From NCBI RefSeq assembly GCF_033446605.1, contig NZ_JAWQUO010000022.1:20884-84883 (forward strand): a DNA stretch of 64,000 bases. Reading direction: 5' to 3'. The translations under genes were made by a program, and so were the position numbers. The DNA is from Iodobacter sp025352645. Its GTDB lineage: Bacteria; Pseudomonadota; Gammaproteobacteria; Burkholderiales; Chitinibacteraceae. The notes beneath the pieces are model-generated. The model was given only the letters and a program-made list of their open reading frames with translations. It was not told the origin of the DNA and searched no databases. Numbering within the stretch: position 1 is the first letter of the stretch; the number at the start of each line of letters is the position of its first letter. Shown one piece after another: positions 45,472-53,857 of this stretch.

Positions 45472-46206
45472 ATGATTTTGCATAAATTTAAAAATCAAAA
45501 TGAATTAAACCGCGTTGGTGCAGATTTATTACTCTCTATTGTGCGCTCAAAACCCAATGCTATTTTGGGAATGGCAACGGGCAGCACGCCAGTAGGTATT
45601 TATCAGGAAATGGTAAAAAGCTACCAGCAAGGCTTGGTTAGTTTTAAGGAAGTGACAACCTTTAATCTGGATGAATATGCTGGTTTGCCAGTGACGCATC
45701 CAGAGTCATATCGCAGTTTTATGCAAAGCCATTTATTTAATCATATCGACATTAAGCCAGAAAACACCTATGTGCCTAATGGGAATGCCGAAGATTTAGA
45801 TGAAGAAGGCCGTCGTTATGATGAGCTGATTTATCAAAAAGGCTTGGTTGATATGCAAATCTTGGGTATTGGGCATAATGGGCATATTGGCTTTAATGAG
45901 CCAGATGAAGCCCTATCCCGTTTTACCCATAAAGTGACTTTAAAGCCTGAAACTCGCGAAGCAAATAAACGCTTTTTCAACAGCATTGATGAAGTGCCAA
46001 CTCACGCATTAACGATGGGTATGGGCTCTATTTTGCACGCTAAATCAATTCTACTCGTTGTAAAAGGTGCTGAAAAAGCGGAGATCCTTGATCGCACATT
46101 AAATGGCCCAATTACTACCCAAGTGCCTGCTTCATTTTTGCAGACGCACCCAAGGGTGATCGTATTAACGGATTGCGACGTGGATTATAAGCGTTCACAT
46201 TCTTAA
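45472..46206 (+). CDS. nagB: Glucosamine-6-phosphate deaminase NagB
   Basis: Converts glucosamine-6-phosphate to fructose-6-phosphate and ammonia in amino-sugar use. Conserved elements: AILGMATGSTPVGIYQ, FNLDEYAG with the catalytic Asp, LGIGHNGHIGFNEP with the ring-opening His, and SILLVVKGAEKAEIL. The 244-residue length from ATG 45472 is the shorter Gram-positive-like type. An in-frame ATG at 45460 lies too near the only GGA to use it. The gene stands alone, with a terminator after it; nagA and transport genes are not here. Confidence 0.92.
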   Translation: MILHKFKNQNELNRVGADLLLSIVRSKPNAILGMATGSTPVGIYQEMVKSYQQGLVSFKEVTTFNLDEYAGLPVTHPESYRSFMQSHLFNHIDIKPENTYVPNGNAEDLDEEGRRYDELIYQKGLVDMQILGIGHNGHIGFNEPDEALSRFTHKVTLKPETREANKRFFNSIDEVPTHALTMGMGSILHAKSILLVVKGAEKAEILDRTLNGPITTQVPASFLQTHPRVIVLTDCDVDYKRSHS

Positions 46207-46225
46207 TTTTATTGTAGTCTGGTAT

Positions 46226-46263
46226 AAAAACACCAAAGGTTTAGGCCCGAGGTGTTTTTTTTT
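46226..46263 (+). terminator. Rho-independent terminator after nagB
   Basis: AAAAACACC (46226-46234) pairs with GGTGTTTTT (46251-46259) and runs into T (to 46263). Confidence 0.85.
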
Positions 46264-46288
46264 GATTAAATAGTGATTGGAATAAAAT

Positions 46289-46810
46289 ATGCGGGTCGTT
46301 TCTTGCACTTTTGCTCAACATGCAGAGCAAATTCTTTATATTTTTAACGAGGCTATTGCAAACTCTACGGCGCTGTATGATTACACGCCAAGGCCATTGG
46401 CCAGCATGGTGGCTTGGTTTGAGGATAAACAAAGCAATCAATTGCCCGTGGTGGGAATTGAAAATGATGCGGGTGTTTTAGTTGGATTCGCATCTTATGG
46501 AGCATTTCGTGTGCGTCCTGCCTATAAATACTCGGTTGAGCATTCTATTTATATCCACCCAGAGCATAGAGGCCAAGGCCTAGGCAAAAAACTATTGCTG
46601 CTTATTATTGAACAAGCTAAGGCTCAGGGATATCACACTTTGATTGGTGGAATCGATAGCGATAATACCGCTAGCATTGCACTGCATGTGCAGCATGGTT
46701 TTATCCATGCGGGTACGATTAAAGAATCAGGTTTTAAGTTTGGTCGTTGGCTAGATCTGGCATTTTACCAACTTATTTTGGCAACACCGGAATATCCTGT
46801 TGATGGTTAA
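46289..46810 (+). CDS. GNAT family N-acetyltransferase, phosphinothricin-acetyltransferase-like
   Basis: A 173-residue acetyl-CoA-dependent transferase. The N-terminal segment IFNEAIANSTALYDYTPRPL and middle VEHSIYIHPEHRGQGLGKKLL (the acetyl-CoA loop RGQGLG) followed by GGIDSDNTASIALHVQHGF place it in the Pat/Bar-like group, whose members acetylate phosphinothricin, methionine sulfoximine or related amines. The actual substrate cannot be told. The next gene starts 18 bases later. Confidence 0.87.
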   Translation: MRVVSCTFAQHAEQILYIFNEAIANSTALYDYTPRPLASMVAWFEDKQSNQLPVVGIENDAGVLVGFASYGAFRVRPAYKYSVEHSIYIHPEHRGQGLGKKLLLLIIEQAKAQGYHTLIGGIDSDNTASIALHVQHGFIHAGTIKESGFKFGRWLDLAFYQLILATPEYPVDG

Positions 46811-46828
46811 TCAAAGGAGGGGTTGAGT

Positions 46829-47326
46829 TTGAAAAAGATGCTATTGCTGGGGATTATCTTTTTAAGCGCGTGTAGTAGCACGCCACCCAAAAATAAAACG
46901 CCTTATCCCGTCTCTAAATCATTGAATAATATCCAAGCGCAGGGCGCAGGGCTGGAAGTGGTGATGTATGCCTTGGGCTTATTGGATGTGAATTATCAAT
47001 TTGGCGGGAATAATCCAGAAGCGGGCTTGGATTGCAGTGGCATGGTGAGTTTTGTGTATAAAAACGCCGTGGGAGCCGTACTGCCCCATAATGCGGCGCA
47101 AATTGCTAATTTAGCGCGGCCAGTTGCAATGGATCAATTGCAAGCAGGGGATTTGGTGTTTTTTAATACCTTAGGAAAATCTTTTTCACATATGGGGATT
47201 TACTTGGGGGATGGGCGCTTTATTCATGCGCCATCATCCAAGGGGAAAATTAGAGTGGAATCTTTAGCTAGCCCGTATTTTGCTCAGCGCTTTGAAGGTG
47301 GGCGTAGTTTGCTGGCGCAAAACTAG
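46829..47326 (+). CDS. NlpC/P60 family lipoprotein, putative peptidoglycan endopeptidase
   Basis: A 165-residue secreted cysteine peptidase expected to cut stem peptides of peptidoglycan. It has a lipoprotein signal (MKKMLLLGIIFLSAC, acylated Cys15), then the catalytic Cys69 in LDCSGMVSFVY and His121 in FSHMGIYLGDGRFIHAPS. The start is TTG at 46829: AAGGAGG lies eight bases upstream, whereas the earlier TTG at 46823 is only two bases from it. It is probably co-transcribed with the acetyltransferase. Confidence 0.88.
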   Translation: MKKMLLLGIIFLSACSSTPPKNKTPYPVSKSLNNIQAQGAGLEVVMYALGLLDVNYQFGGNNPEAGLDCSGMVSFVYKNAVGAVLPHNAAQIANLARPVAMDQLQAGDLVFFNTLGKSFSHMGIYLGDGRFIHAPSSKGKIRVESLASPYFAQRFEGGRSLLAQN

Positions 47327-47340
47327 CATTAGCAAGGCTA

Positions 47341-47820
47341 CTACGCCGTGTCGCGCCGTTGGCCTTGGGGTAAGGCGGTAAGCTTACCATCTGGTGCATA
47401 CAGCGGGCTGTTGTGGCTGGCCTCTAGCAGCTGCTGCATAAAGGCATTGATGAGATGCTGACGGGTTTCTATAAGCTTGCCATTGCTGCTATTAAATGCT
47501 GCAGCTTGGCGTGAGGCTTCTAGCAAAGCTTGCCATTCAATGAGAGAGCTAGGCAGCTCTGCACTAAACCATGCGCTTATATCACTATTTGGGCTAAGGC
47601 CTTGTTCGGCAAAAAAGAGGCTTAGTGCTAAGCCCGCTTGTTCAGCATCTAACGCGGTGCTTTGTTTCTTTTGTGTGATGCTTACCAACTGATCTAGCTG
47701 ATTGGCAATTAAATACTCTTGCTCTTCTTTGAGTAAGCTGAGTAAGTTTTGCATGCTGCATTTTGCCTGATCCAGTAGCGGTGGCAAAGTACTCAACGGC
47801 AGTGCCGTGCTTGATATCAT
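47341..47820 (-). CDS. flgN: Flagellar export chaperone FlgN
   Basis: A 159-residue, mostly helical protein that guards the hook-filament junction proteins FlgK and FlgL before export. Sequence similarity is loose, as usual for the family; the long N-terminal helix with LLSLLKEEQEYLIANQLDQLVSITQKKQ and the position one base after flgM support it. Transcribed from the sigma-28 promoter upstream of flgM. Confidence 0.85.
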   Translation of the reverse strand: MISSTALPLSTLPPLLDQAKCSMQNLLSLLKEEQEYLIANQLDQLVSITQKKQSTALDAEQAGLALSLFFAEQGLSPNSDISAWFSAELPSSLIEWQALLEASRQAAAFNSSNGKLIETRQHLINAFMQQLLEASHNSPLYAPDGKLTALPQGQRRDTA

Positions 47821-47821
47821 T

Positions 47822-48109
47822 TTACTTGCCTAGTAGTTCTTGTGCGCTCTGGATGATTTTGCCAGCAATTGCCTCGGTACGCACGGTAAAACGCCCTTCA
47901 CTAATTGCTTTTTTAAGCGATTCAACACGCTCCGCATCAAAAGTGGGCTTAGTACTTTGTTCTAGCTGGCTCAGTTTAGCTGCCAGTGGGTTAATGGTTA
48001 CGCTATCCACGCTTGAGCTGCGCTCCGCACTTGCCGCGCCGTTGCTCGGAACACGATCATTGTTGCGGCTGAGCGTTGGGTTGAGTGGTTTTGATGAGTC
48101 GATTTTCAT
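47822..48109 (-). CDS. flgM: Anti-sigma-28 factor FlgM
   Basis: A 95-residue protein that binds and holds the flagellar sigma factor FliA until the hook is complete, then is exported. The N terminus is disordered (SSKPLNPTLSRNNDR); the C-terminal sigma-binding half has RVESLKKAISEGRFTVRTEAIAGKIIQSAQELLG. It is next to flgN and under a good sigma-28 promoter. flgA, often upstream, is absent here. Confidence 0.93.
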   Translation of the reverse strand: MKIDSSKPLNPTLSRNNDRVPSNGAASAERSSSVDSVTINPLAAKLSQLEQSTKPTFDAERVESLKKAISEGRFTVRTEAIAGKIIQSAQELLGK

Positions 48110-48166
48110 GGTATGTCTTCCTTCGTCACCGGCCAGTGTGACTTGCTATTACTGTCATTATGCCAA

Positions 48167-48193
48167 GTATCGACGCAAATCGTAAAAACTTTA
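48167..48193 (-). promoter_or_regulatory. Sigma-28 (FliA) promoter of flgM-flgN
   Basis: Read on the minus strand: TAAAGTTT, 11 bases, GTCGATAC, against the consensus TAAAGTTT-N11-GCCGATAA. The -10 box ends 58 bases before the flgM start. FlgM would thus be made together with late flagellar genes and control its own transcription. Confidence 0.82.
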
Positions 48194-48357
48194 GCAATCT
48201 GTCTGCATATAAGGCGTCTCTGATGTGTTTTTATTGCTTTTTATTGATTTTCTTTCACGCTCGGACAGGCTTAGGGCATTATATGCCACAGATTGCTTAA
48301 ACTAATTATCATGCAACGCTTTTAAATAAGCGATGCAATCATCAATGGGGATTCTGA

Positions 48358-50367
48358 ATGAAGCAAAAATTTGTTTTAACCCTTATTAGCGCTGCTTTGG
48401 CATTAGGGGCGCACGCGGCATCTCGTTCTGGTTTGGATGTTGAACGTTTTGATAAAAATGTTCGTGTGCAAGATGATTTGTATCTTGCCGTAAATGGTAA
48501 TTGGTTAAAAAACACTGAAATTCCTGCAGATAAACCATCACACGGCTCTTTTTTAATTTTAAGAGACCTTGCTGAATCACAGGTGCGCACTATTGTAGAA
48601 ACCGCAGCAGGCCAAAAGGGCGCAGCCGGTTCTGCAGTTAAAAAAGTGGGCGATTTATATCAAAGTTATATGAATGAAGGGCTTATCGAGCAGCGCGGCT
48701 TGGCCCCATTACAAGCAACCTTATCCATGGTTGATGGTGTTAAAAATAATAAAGGGCTGGCGGCAGTATTGGCGTCATTTACGTCTTTAGGTATTCACAC
48801 TCCTTTTGCTGCCTATATTGGGCAAGATGAAAAAAACTCAACGAGTTATATTGTTAATATCCATCAGTCTGGATTAAGCCTGCCAGACCGTGATTATTAT
48901 TCAAAGCCAGATGCTAAGTTTGTTGCGGCACGCGCGGCATTAAATCTTTATTTTGAGAAGCTGCTGAAACTGTCGGGTGAATCCGCTGTAGATGCCGCAG
49001 CCTTGCTGGCGTTTGAAACTGAACTAGCGCAAGTGCAATGGACTAAGGTTGATAATCGCGATCCGCATAAAACCTATAATAAAAAAACACAGCTTGAATT
49101 AAATCTCCTTGCGCCTAATTTTGCATGGGCTGATTATTGGCAGGCGATGGGTTTGGCAGATAAAGCGGAGCCCGTCATTGTTTCTCAGCCAAGTTATCTT
49201 AAGGCGGTGGGTGATATTTTAGCTAAAACACCCATATCCACTTTAAAGGCTTGGTTAAAGTTTAAGGCTTTAGATCAATATGCCAATGCCTTGCCAAAGG
49301 CTTATGCTGATTTGGCCTTTGATTTTCATGGCAAAGCATTGTCAGGTGTGCCGGAGCAAAAGCCGCGTTGGAAAAAAGCCATTGCGGCTACCAATAGTAG
49401 TTTAGGTGAGGCCGTGGGGGAGCTATACGTCGCCAAATACTTTACACCTGATGCCAAAGTTAAAATGGATGTGATGGTTAATAATTTATTAGCTGCTTAT
49501 CGTCATTCCATTAAAGATCTAACTTGGATGAGCCCAGAAACAAAGGTTAAGGCTCAGGAAAAATTGGCTAAATTTACAGTGAAAATTGGCTATCCAGAAA
49601 AATGGATCGATTACTCTACGCTAGAGATTAAACCCGATGATTTGCTGGGTAATTTACAGCGCTCGCAGCGCTTTGAATTCGCGCGTGAAGTGGCAAAACT
49701 AGGCAAGCCTATTGATCGTAAAGAATGGGGAATGACGCCGCAAACGGTGAATGCTTATTACAATCCAAGCATGAATGAAATTGTATTTCCTGCCGCTATT
49801 TTACAAGCGCCATTTTTTAATCCTTTGGCCGATGATGCAGTGAATTACGGTGCCATTGGTGGCGTAATTGGTCATGAAATTTCACATGGTTTTGATGATC
49901 AAGGCAGCCAATTTGATGGCGATGGTAATTTAGTGAATTGGTGGGGTAAGCAAGACGGCGTAGCTTTTAAAGCACTCACAAGTAAATTGGTTGCTCAATA
50001 CGATGCCTATGAACCTATTGCAGGTAAGCATGTGAATGGGCAACTTACCTTGGGTGAAAATATCGCTGATCTATCTGGCTTGGCGGTGGCTTATAAGGCT
50101 TATCAATTGTCTTTGGGCGGTAAGCCTGCAGTTAAACTTGAGGGGCGTACGGGTGAGCAGCGCTTTTTCTTGGGCTGGAGCCAAGTTTGGGCTAGCAAAA
50201 TGCGCGAGCCGATGACTTTGCAATTACTCTTGAGTGATCCACATAGCCCTGGTGAATTTAGGGCTAATGGTGCGGCGGTAAATAGTGATGCTTTCTATGA
50301 GGCTTTTGGTGTAAAAGAAGGCGACGCGATGTATAAGCCAAGCTCGGAGCGTATTCGTATCTGGTAA
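48358..50367 (+). CDS. pepO: M13 family metallopeptidase (PepO/neprilysin-like)
   Basis: Zinc oligopeptidase of 669 residues. Signal peptide MKQKFVLTLISAALALGAHA. The zinc site HEISH lies at 506-510 in VIGHEISHGFDDQGSQFD, the third ligand Glu567 in LGENIADLSG, and the C terminus ends SERIRIW as in the family. NAYYNP (substrate binding) and KMREP are also present. It is expected in the periplasm, degrading peptides up to about 30-40 residues. It is a single-gene unit, divergent from flgM and closed by a terminator. Confidence 0.93.
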   Translation: MKQKFVLTLISAALALGAHAASRSGLDVERFDKNVRVQDDLYLAVNGNWLKNTEIPADKPSHGSFLILRDLAESQVRTIVETAAGQKGAAGSAVKKVGDLYQSYMNEGLIEQRGLAPLQATLSMVDGVKNNKGLAAVLASFTSLGIHTPFAAYIGQDEKNSTSYIVNIHQSGLSLPDRDYYSKPDAKFVAARAALNLYFEKLLKLSGESAVDAAALLAFETELAQVQWTKVDNRDPHKTYNKKTQLELNLLAPNFAWADYWQAMGLADKAEPVIVSQPSYLKAVGDILAKTPISTLKAWLKFKALDQYANALPKAYADLAFDFHGKALSGVPEQKPRWKKAIAATNSSLGEAVGELYVAKYFTPDAKVKMDVMVNNLLAAYRHSIKDLTWMSPETKVKAQEKLAKFTVKIGYPEKWIDYSTLEIKPDDLLGNLQRSQRFEFAREVAKLGKPIDRKEWGMTPQTVNAYYNPSMNEIVFPAAILQAPFFNPLADDAVNYGAIGGVIGHEISHGFDDQGSQFDGDGNLVNWWGKQDGVAFKALTSKLVAQYDAYEPIAGKHVNGQLTLGENIADLSGLAVAYKAYQLSLGGKPAVKLEGRTGEQRFFLGWSQVWASKMREPMTLQLLLSDPHSPGEFRANGAAVNSDAFYEAFGVKEGDAMYKPSSERIRIW

Positions 50368-50375
50368 GCGTGGTG

Positions 50376-50408
50376 AAATAAGGCATCAGGGTTTTAGATG
50401 CCTTATTT
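50376..50408 (+). terminator. Terminator after pepO
   Basis: AAATAAGGCATC (50376-50387) pairs perfectly with GATGCCTTATTT (50397-50408). A second hairpin, GCGGCAGATCAT with ATGGTCTGCCGC (50434-50468), follows and may serve the opposing gene. Confidence 0.7.
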
Positions 50409-50541
50409 ATTCGGGGCATAGATAGTTATTGCGGCGGCAGATCATTCCTCAAAGAGATGGTCTGCCGCTGGTTTTCAATTGTTTTTCGCAAAGGTGCAGT
50501 GCATTAGTGTGCTAGTGCTGGCAGCGGTTTTTTACAATTGA

Positions 50542-51333
50542 TCAGCCTTGAATACGGAAGGTGCGTGGGAATGATGTGTTGGTTTGTGGCCCAAACCAGC
50601 GATTAAATATTTGCTCTGCTTCACCGGTTTTTTCTGATTCAATTAATGATTCATTAACGATGTTCATTAGGCGTTTTTCACCTAATTTAGTAGCGATGGC
50701 CAGAATTTCGGTGGTGTTAGAGAAATTAGAAATCTCGTACTGTGATTTGTTTGGCATTTTGTTCAATGCCGCAGCCAAAGTTGGCTCGTCATTCATGACT
50801 GCGTCGATAATGCCTTGATCCAGTGCGCGTGTTGCATCAGGGATGTCTGCAAACGTGGTGATGCTGGCCTTAGGGTAAAGCTTACGAGAGGCGCTTTCGC
50901 CTGTTGTCCCTTTGGATGCACCAAGGCGGGCATTGGCAAGGGATTCGGACGTTGGGTAACGGCCTTTACGGCTTAATGCTTTTTGTGCTGCAACAAAATA
51001 GCCAAGGCTGCAGCTGACTTCGCGCTCACGCTCTGGGGTTTTGGTAAAAGCGGCGACTAAAATGTCAACTTTGCCAGCTTTCAAGCTTGCAATACGTTCG
51101 CCAGGGTGTAAGTCCAGCACTTGTAGTTTAACGCCCATTCTTTTTGCAATGAATGATGCATAATCAATGTCGTAACCTGAAAAGGTTTGATTGTCATTTC
51201 GTCTGGCAAAGGGTGGGTTGTCAGGTAATATACCTACGATCAAAACTCCCCGTGCTTTAACGGTGTCGAGTACATCGGCATGGGCCATCAGACTGATAGC
51301 GCTTAATAAACTTGCGATAAATATACGTAGCAT
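50542..51333 (-). CDS. Periplasmic polar amino-acid type ABC transporter substrate-binding protein
   Basis: A 263-residue precursor with signal peptide MLRIFIASLLSAISLMAHA. The bacterial periplasmic-binding-protein family 3 pattern is clear: GVLIVGILPDNPPFARRNDNQTFSGYDIDYASFIAKRMGVKLQ. The Arg and Asp of amino-acid binding sites are in place (GASKGTTGES and ..DAVMNDEPTL). No permease or ATPase gene is next to it, so it either serves a transporter elsewhere or acts as an orphan binding protein. Confidence 0.88.
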   Translation of the reverse strand: MLRIFIASLLSAISLMAHADVLDTVKARGVLIVGILPDNPPFARRNDNQTFSGYDIDYASFIAKRMGVKLQVLDLHPGERIASLKAGKVDILVAAFTKTPEREREVSCSLGYFVAAQKALSRKGRYPTSESLANARLGASKGTTGESASRKLYPKASITTFADIPDATRALDQGIIDAVMNDEPTLAAALNKMPNKSQYEISNFSNTTEILAIATKLGEKRLMNIVNESLIESEKTGEAEQIFNRWFGPQTNTSFPRTFRIQG

Positions 51334-51948
51334 AAATAACCTTGATCACCGTTTATTTGAATCAGCGATGATATTTTTCAAAAGTTGAATGGGCCAATGT
51401 CAGATAAAATGGCCTTATTTATTTAGAAAAACAGCAAGTCATTAGAAATGACGGCTTGCTTATCCTCCGAGAACTCAGTCATTTTATACGTGAACCGGCG
51501 TAAAAATGAAGGTTTATATTTTTTCTTTGATGCACATTTTATTTTTAATCCATCTAGCTGCGCTTATTTATATGTAAAACATAAATAATACGTTTTGTTT
51601 ATCCTTTGTCTACTTATCCATCCTAGGGCAATAGTGTATAGCTATTCAGTGATGATGAACGACATATATAGTTAATATTGATTAGTGTGGCACGTAATGG
51701 ATGCATCTTCCATCATGCTGCTCCAAATTTATTTAAATGGCATATTTAAATAAATTTTTTAATATTGATAAGGAGATATCCCCCTTATAATTGATCTTAA
51801 TTAATACTGTTTGTTTAAGAAGCCTCTGATCAAAGCCAGCGGCTAGAATAGTTAAAGCTTCAAACACTGGGCCGCCTATAAAAAAGTCAGGCCAACTCAG
51901 TTTTGTTGATAGCGAGCAAGCGCTTGAGAAAAAGCATACTGGGCGTGA
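51334..51948. other. A+T-rich non-coding gap
   Basis: No gene with a ribosome binding site was found. A hydrophobic 23-codon frame (51506-51577) lacks a Shine-Dalgarno and is not called. Presumed promoter of the binding-protein gene lies near 51340-51420; the right part probably includes decayed ends of the IS remnant that follows. Confidence 0.45.
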
Positions 51949-52254
51949 GCAATTTTTAGCTCAATTAATATTTTCAAAGCTTTATTGGTGGATCCCAGCT
52001 TTAGAGCGGGCAGTAAGTCTATCCGGCAGCAGATTGAGGCACAGGGAGCGTGGTCTGTGACTCCCAGCAAAGGTAATTCAATCAAAGGCCATGCGGATTT
52101 AGATCGAGGATTATATTGTTGCCGACATTGGGTCGAGAGTGCATTTGCATGACTGAAACATTACTAAGCAGCGGCATGTCTATACGATAAATTAAAACTG
52201 AATGAGGAAAGCGTTATCGCCATGGCATGTGCGTATTTAGGGTTGCCAATGTGA
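51949..52254 (+). pseudogene. IS5-family transposase remnant (C-terminal part, with stop codons)
   Basis: From 51949 the plus strand reads a transposase tail: AGSKSIRQQIEAQGAW, SVTPSKGNSIKGHADLDRGLYCC, RHWVESAFA, stop, LKHY, stop, AAACLYDKLKLNEESVIAMACAYLGL. This matches the DDE-domain end of IS5-group transposases (R-x-x-x-E-x-x-F-x-x-L-K and YDK blocks), including the catalytic-type Glu. Two internal stops (52153 region and 12 bases on) and a missing N terminus make it inactive. A 62-codon frame on the opposite strand over it is an artefact. Confidence 0.72.
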
Positions 52255-52346
52255 AGCGCTAGCAGGCCCTAGTTTGGGGCCCCTCATTTTCAATATTTGA
52301 TGCCAGTCTGAGCATAAAAAATACTAAGGAAAATATTCTAGGGGTA

Positions 52347-52389
52347 GCTGCTTGCTGCGCTCAATAGTGAACAAGGTGCAGCAAGCAGC
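52347..52389. repeat. 12-base perfect inverted repeat
   Basis: GCTGCTTGCTGC (52347-52358) pairs with GCAGCAAGCAGC (52378-52389). It lies between the IS remnant and the HD-like gene and could mark a former element end or a terminator. Confidence 0.4.
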
Positions 52390-52468
52390 GCTGCTATGGT
52401 GGTTCTGGGATGATTTTTTTGCGGGTAAGCTTGGTAAGTAAGGCGTACGGCTTAAAGGAATCATTCCT

Positions 52469-53848
52469 TTATGGTTTACCAAGTGGTATGGCATCAGGGT
52501 GAAATAGGTGGTTTTGTAGCGCCTGCATGGCTGTTTGCCTAGATAGGGCGATATGCATACAGGCGGTGATCATGGATGTGACGAGTGTTGGGTCAAGGCT
52601 TTTAAGAAACATTTGAGGTGATAGTTCGCCTTTAAACATTTTTTGCGCCTCTCCCCATGCTTGCAAGGTGCCTTGATGGCCTAGGCAGCGGTAAAGAAAG
52701 GCGGTAACAGGGGAGGCGTTTAGGTCTAGCGCGGCTTCTTCTGATCGTCCTTGATCAAAGATTTGCAATAGCTCTTGATTGATATCCGCTGCGGTGTTGG
52801 CTTCTGGTAGGTAGTCTTCGGCACGCGCTGGTTTGCCATTGCTATGACGTATATCGCCCAGAAACATCGATATTGGCCCATCTCCGCCTGTTGCCATTGC
52901 AATCGCTTCAAGCATTGCAATGGTGGTGAGCTTGGCTGCCAAGAAATCGCAAGAAAAATAAATGTTGCGGCGTGCGGCGGCTTGTAAGTGCTGTAGATTT
53001 TCGTTTGAGGGCTGCTGCTCATACTGATGGAAAATGGCTTTCTCTTTTAGTCCTTGTAAAAATATTTCCATACGCAGTAGTGCCGCGCGATAGTCTTGTA
53101 GGGTGTAAGCGCCAACAGCATTAAGTGGGACATTTGATTCTTCTATCAGCAGCCAAGTAGAGGATAAAAACACTCTGGGGCGGCTCTGGGCAAATTCCAT
53201 AACGTCTTGGTTGCTAAGGCTAATGGCATCTTGCATGACTTCATTAACATAAGGGCCGTAGGTTTCTACATCGTGCATGCCGAGCAGCTGGCGGCTTTGC
53301 TGGTGGATTTGTGCCGCGAGTTGCTGGGTTGCGGCATCATCCCTAAATGGAATGGTGGCTTCAATACAGGCCGCAATAGCGATTAGATCGCTGAGCGGTA
53401 ACCAAGGTTTAAGCAGGCTGACGGCAACCACGGCGCTTAAAAATTCATTCATGCCACCATGAGGAGGGAGCACTCCGCCGGGGGTAAAGCTAAATAGTGC
53501 CGCACACATACTGACCAGTTGATTGGGGAGCGGGTCTGGCAGCGTAAATTCATTGTTTTTGAGTTGGCAGATATTGTTTAAAAGTGCGCCGGTGTTCTGA
53601 GGGAAGCCCCAGTCTAGCTGGTAGTAAACTAAGTCATGAAACAGTGCGGCAAGTTGTGCCCGTGGCCGTAGGCCTTCGCAAAGCTGGAATACATGGTCGG
53701 CGGTGTGATATTTGCGGGTGGTGTTTTCCATTGCACGGTGCACTAAAATAGCCAGCCGTTCAATATCTGGCATCGGCACATCAACTGACATTTGCTTAAA
53801 AGATTCGCTGAAGATATGGATAATGCGGTTGATTTTTGAATTACTCAT
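52469..53848 (-). CDS. Uncharacterised protein with HD-like phosphohydrolase motif
   Basis: A 459-residue cytoplasmic protein without a full family name. The N-terminal part carries YHTADHVFQ (His48, His52) and AALFHDLVYY (His71, Asp72), the spacing of an HD-superfamily metal site such as in COG4339-like predicted phosphohydrolases. The C-terminal half is helical and of unknown function. It follows the CHASE2 cyclase gene by nine bases with AGAGG before its ATG, so the two are one operon. A role in hydrolysing or responding to a cyclic nucleotide is a guess. Confidence 0.75.
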   Translation of the reverse strand: MSNSKINRIIHIFSESFKQMSVDVPMPDIERLAILVHRAMENTTRKYHTADHVFQLCEGLRPRAQLAALFHDLVYYQLDWGFPQNTGALLNNICQLKNNEFTLPDPLPNQLVSMCAALFSFTPGGVLPPHGGMNEFLSAVVAVSLLKPWLPLSDLIAIAACIEATIPFRDDAATQQLAAQIHQQSRQLLGMHDVETYGPYVNEVMQDAISLSNQDVMEFAQSRPRVFLSSTWLLIEESNVPLNAVGAYTLQDYRAALLRMEIFLQGLKEKAIFHQYEQQPSNENLQHLQAAARRNIYFSCDFLAAKLTTIAMLEAIAMATGGDGPISMFLGDIRHSNGKPARAEDYLPEANTAADINQELLQIFDQGRSEEAALDLNASPVTAFLYRCLGHQGTLQAWGEAQKMFKGELSPQMFLKSLDPTLVTSMITACMHIALSRQTAMQALQNHLFHPDAIPLGKP

Positions 53849-53857
53849 TCTGGCCTC

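Noticed and set aside
51506..51577. A 23-codon hydrophobic frame (MKVYIFSLMHILF...)
   Set aside because: No Shine-Dalgarno and very A+T-rich context, so a hydrophobic frame is expected by chance.
51897..52085. A 62-codon minus-strand frame in the gap near 52 kb
   Set aside because: It is the antisense of the IS5-family transposase remnant, which reads much better on the plus strand.
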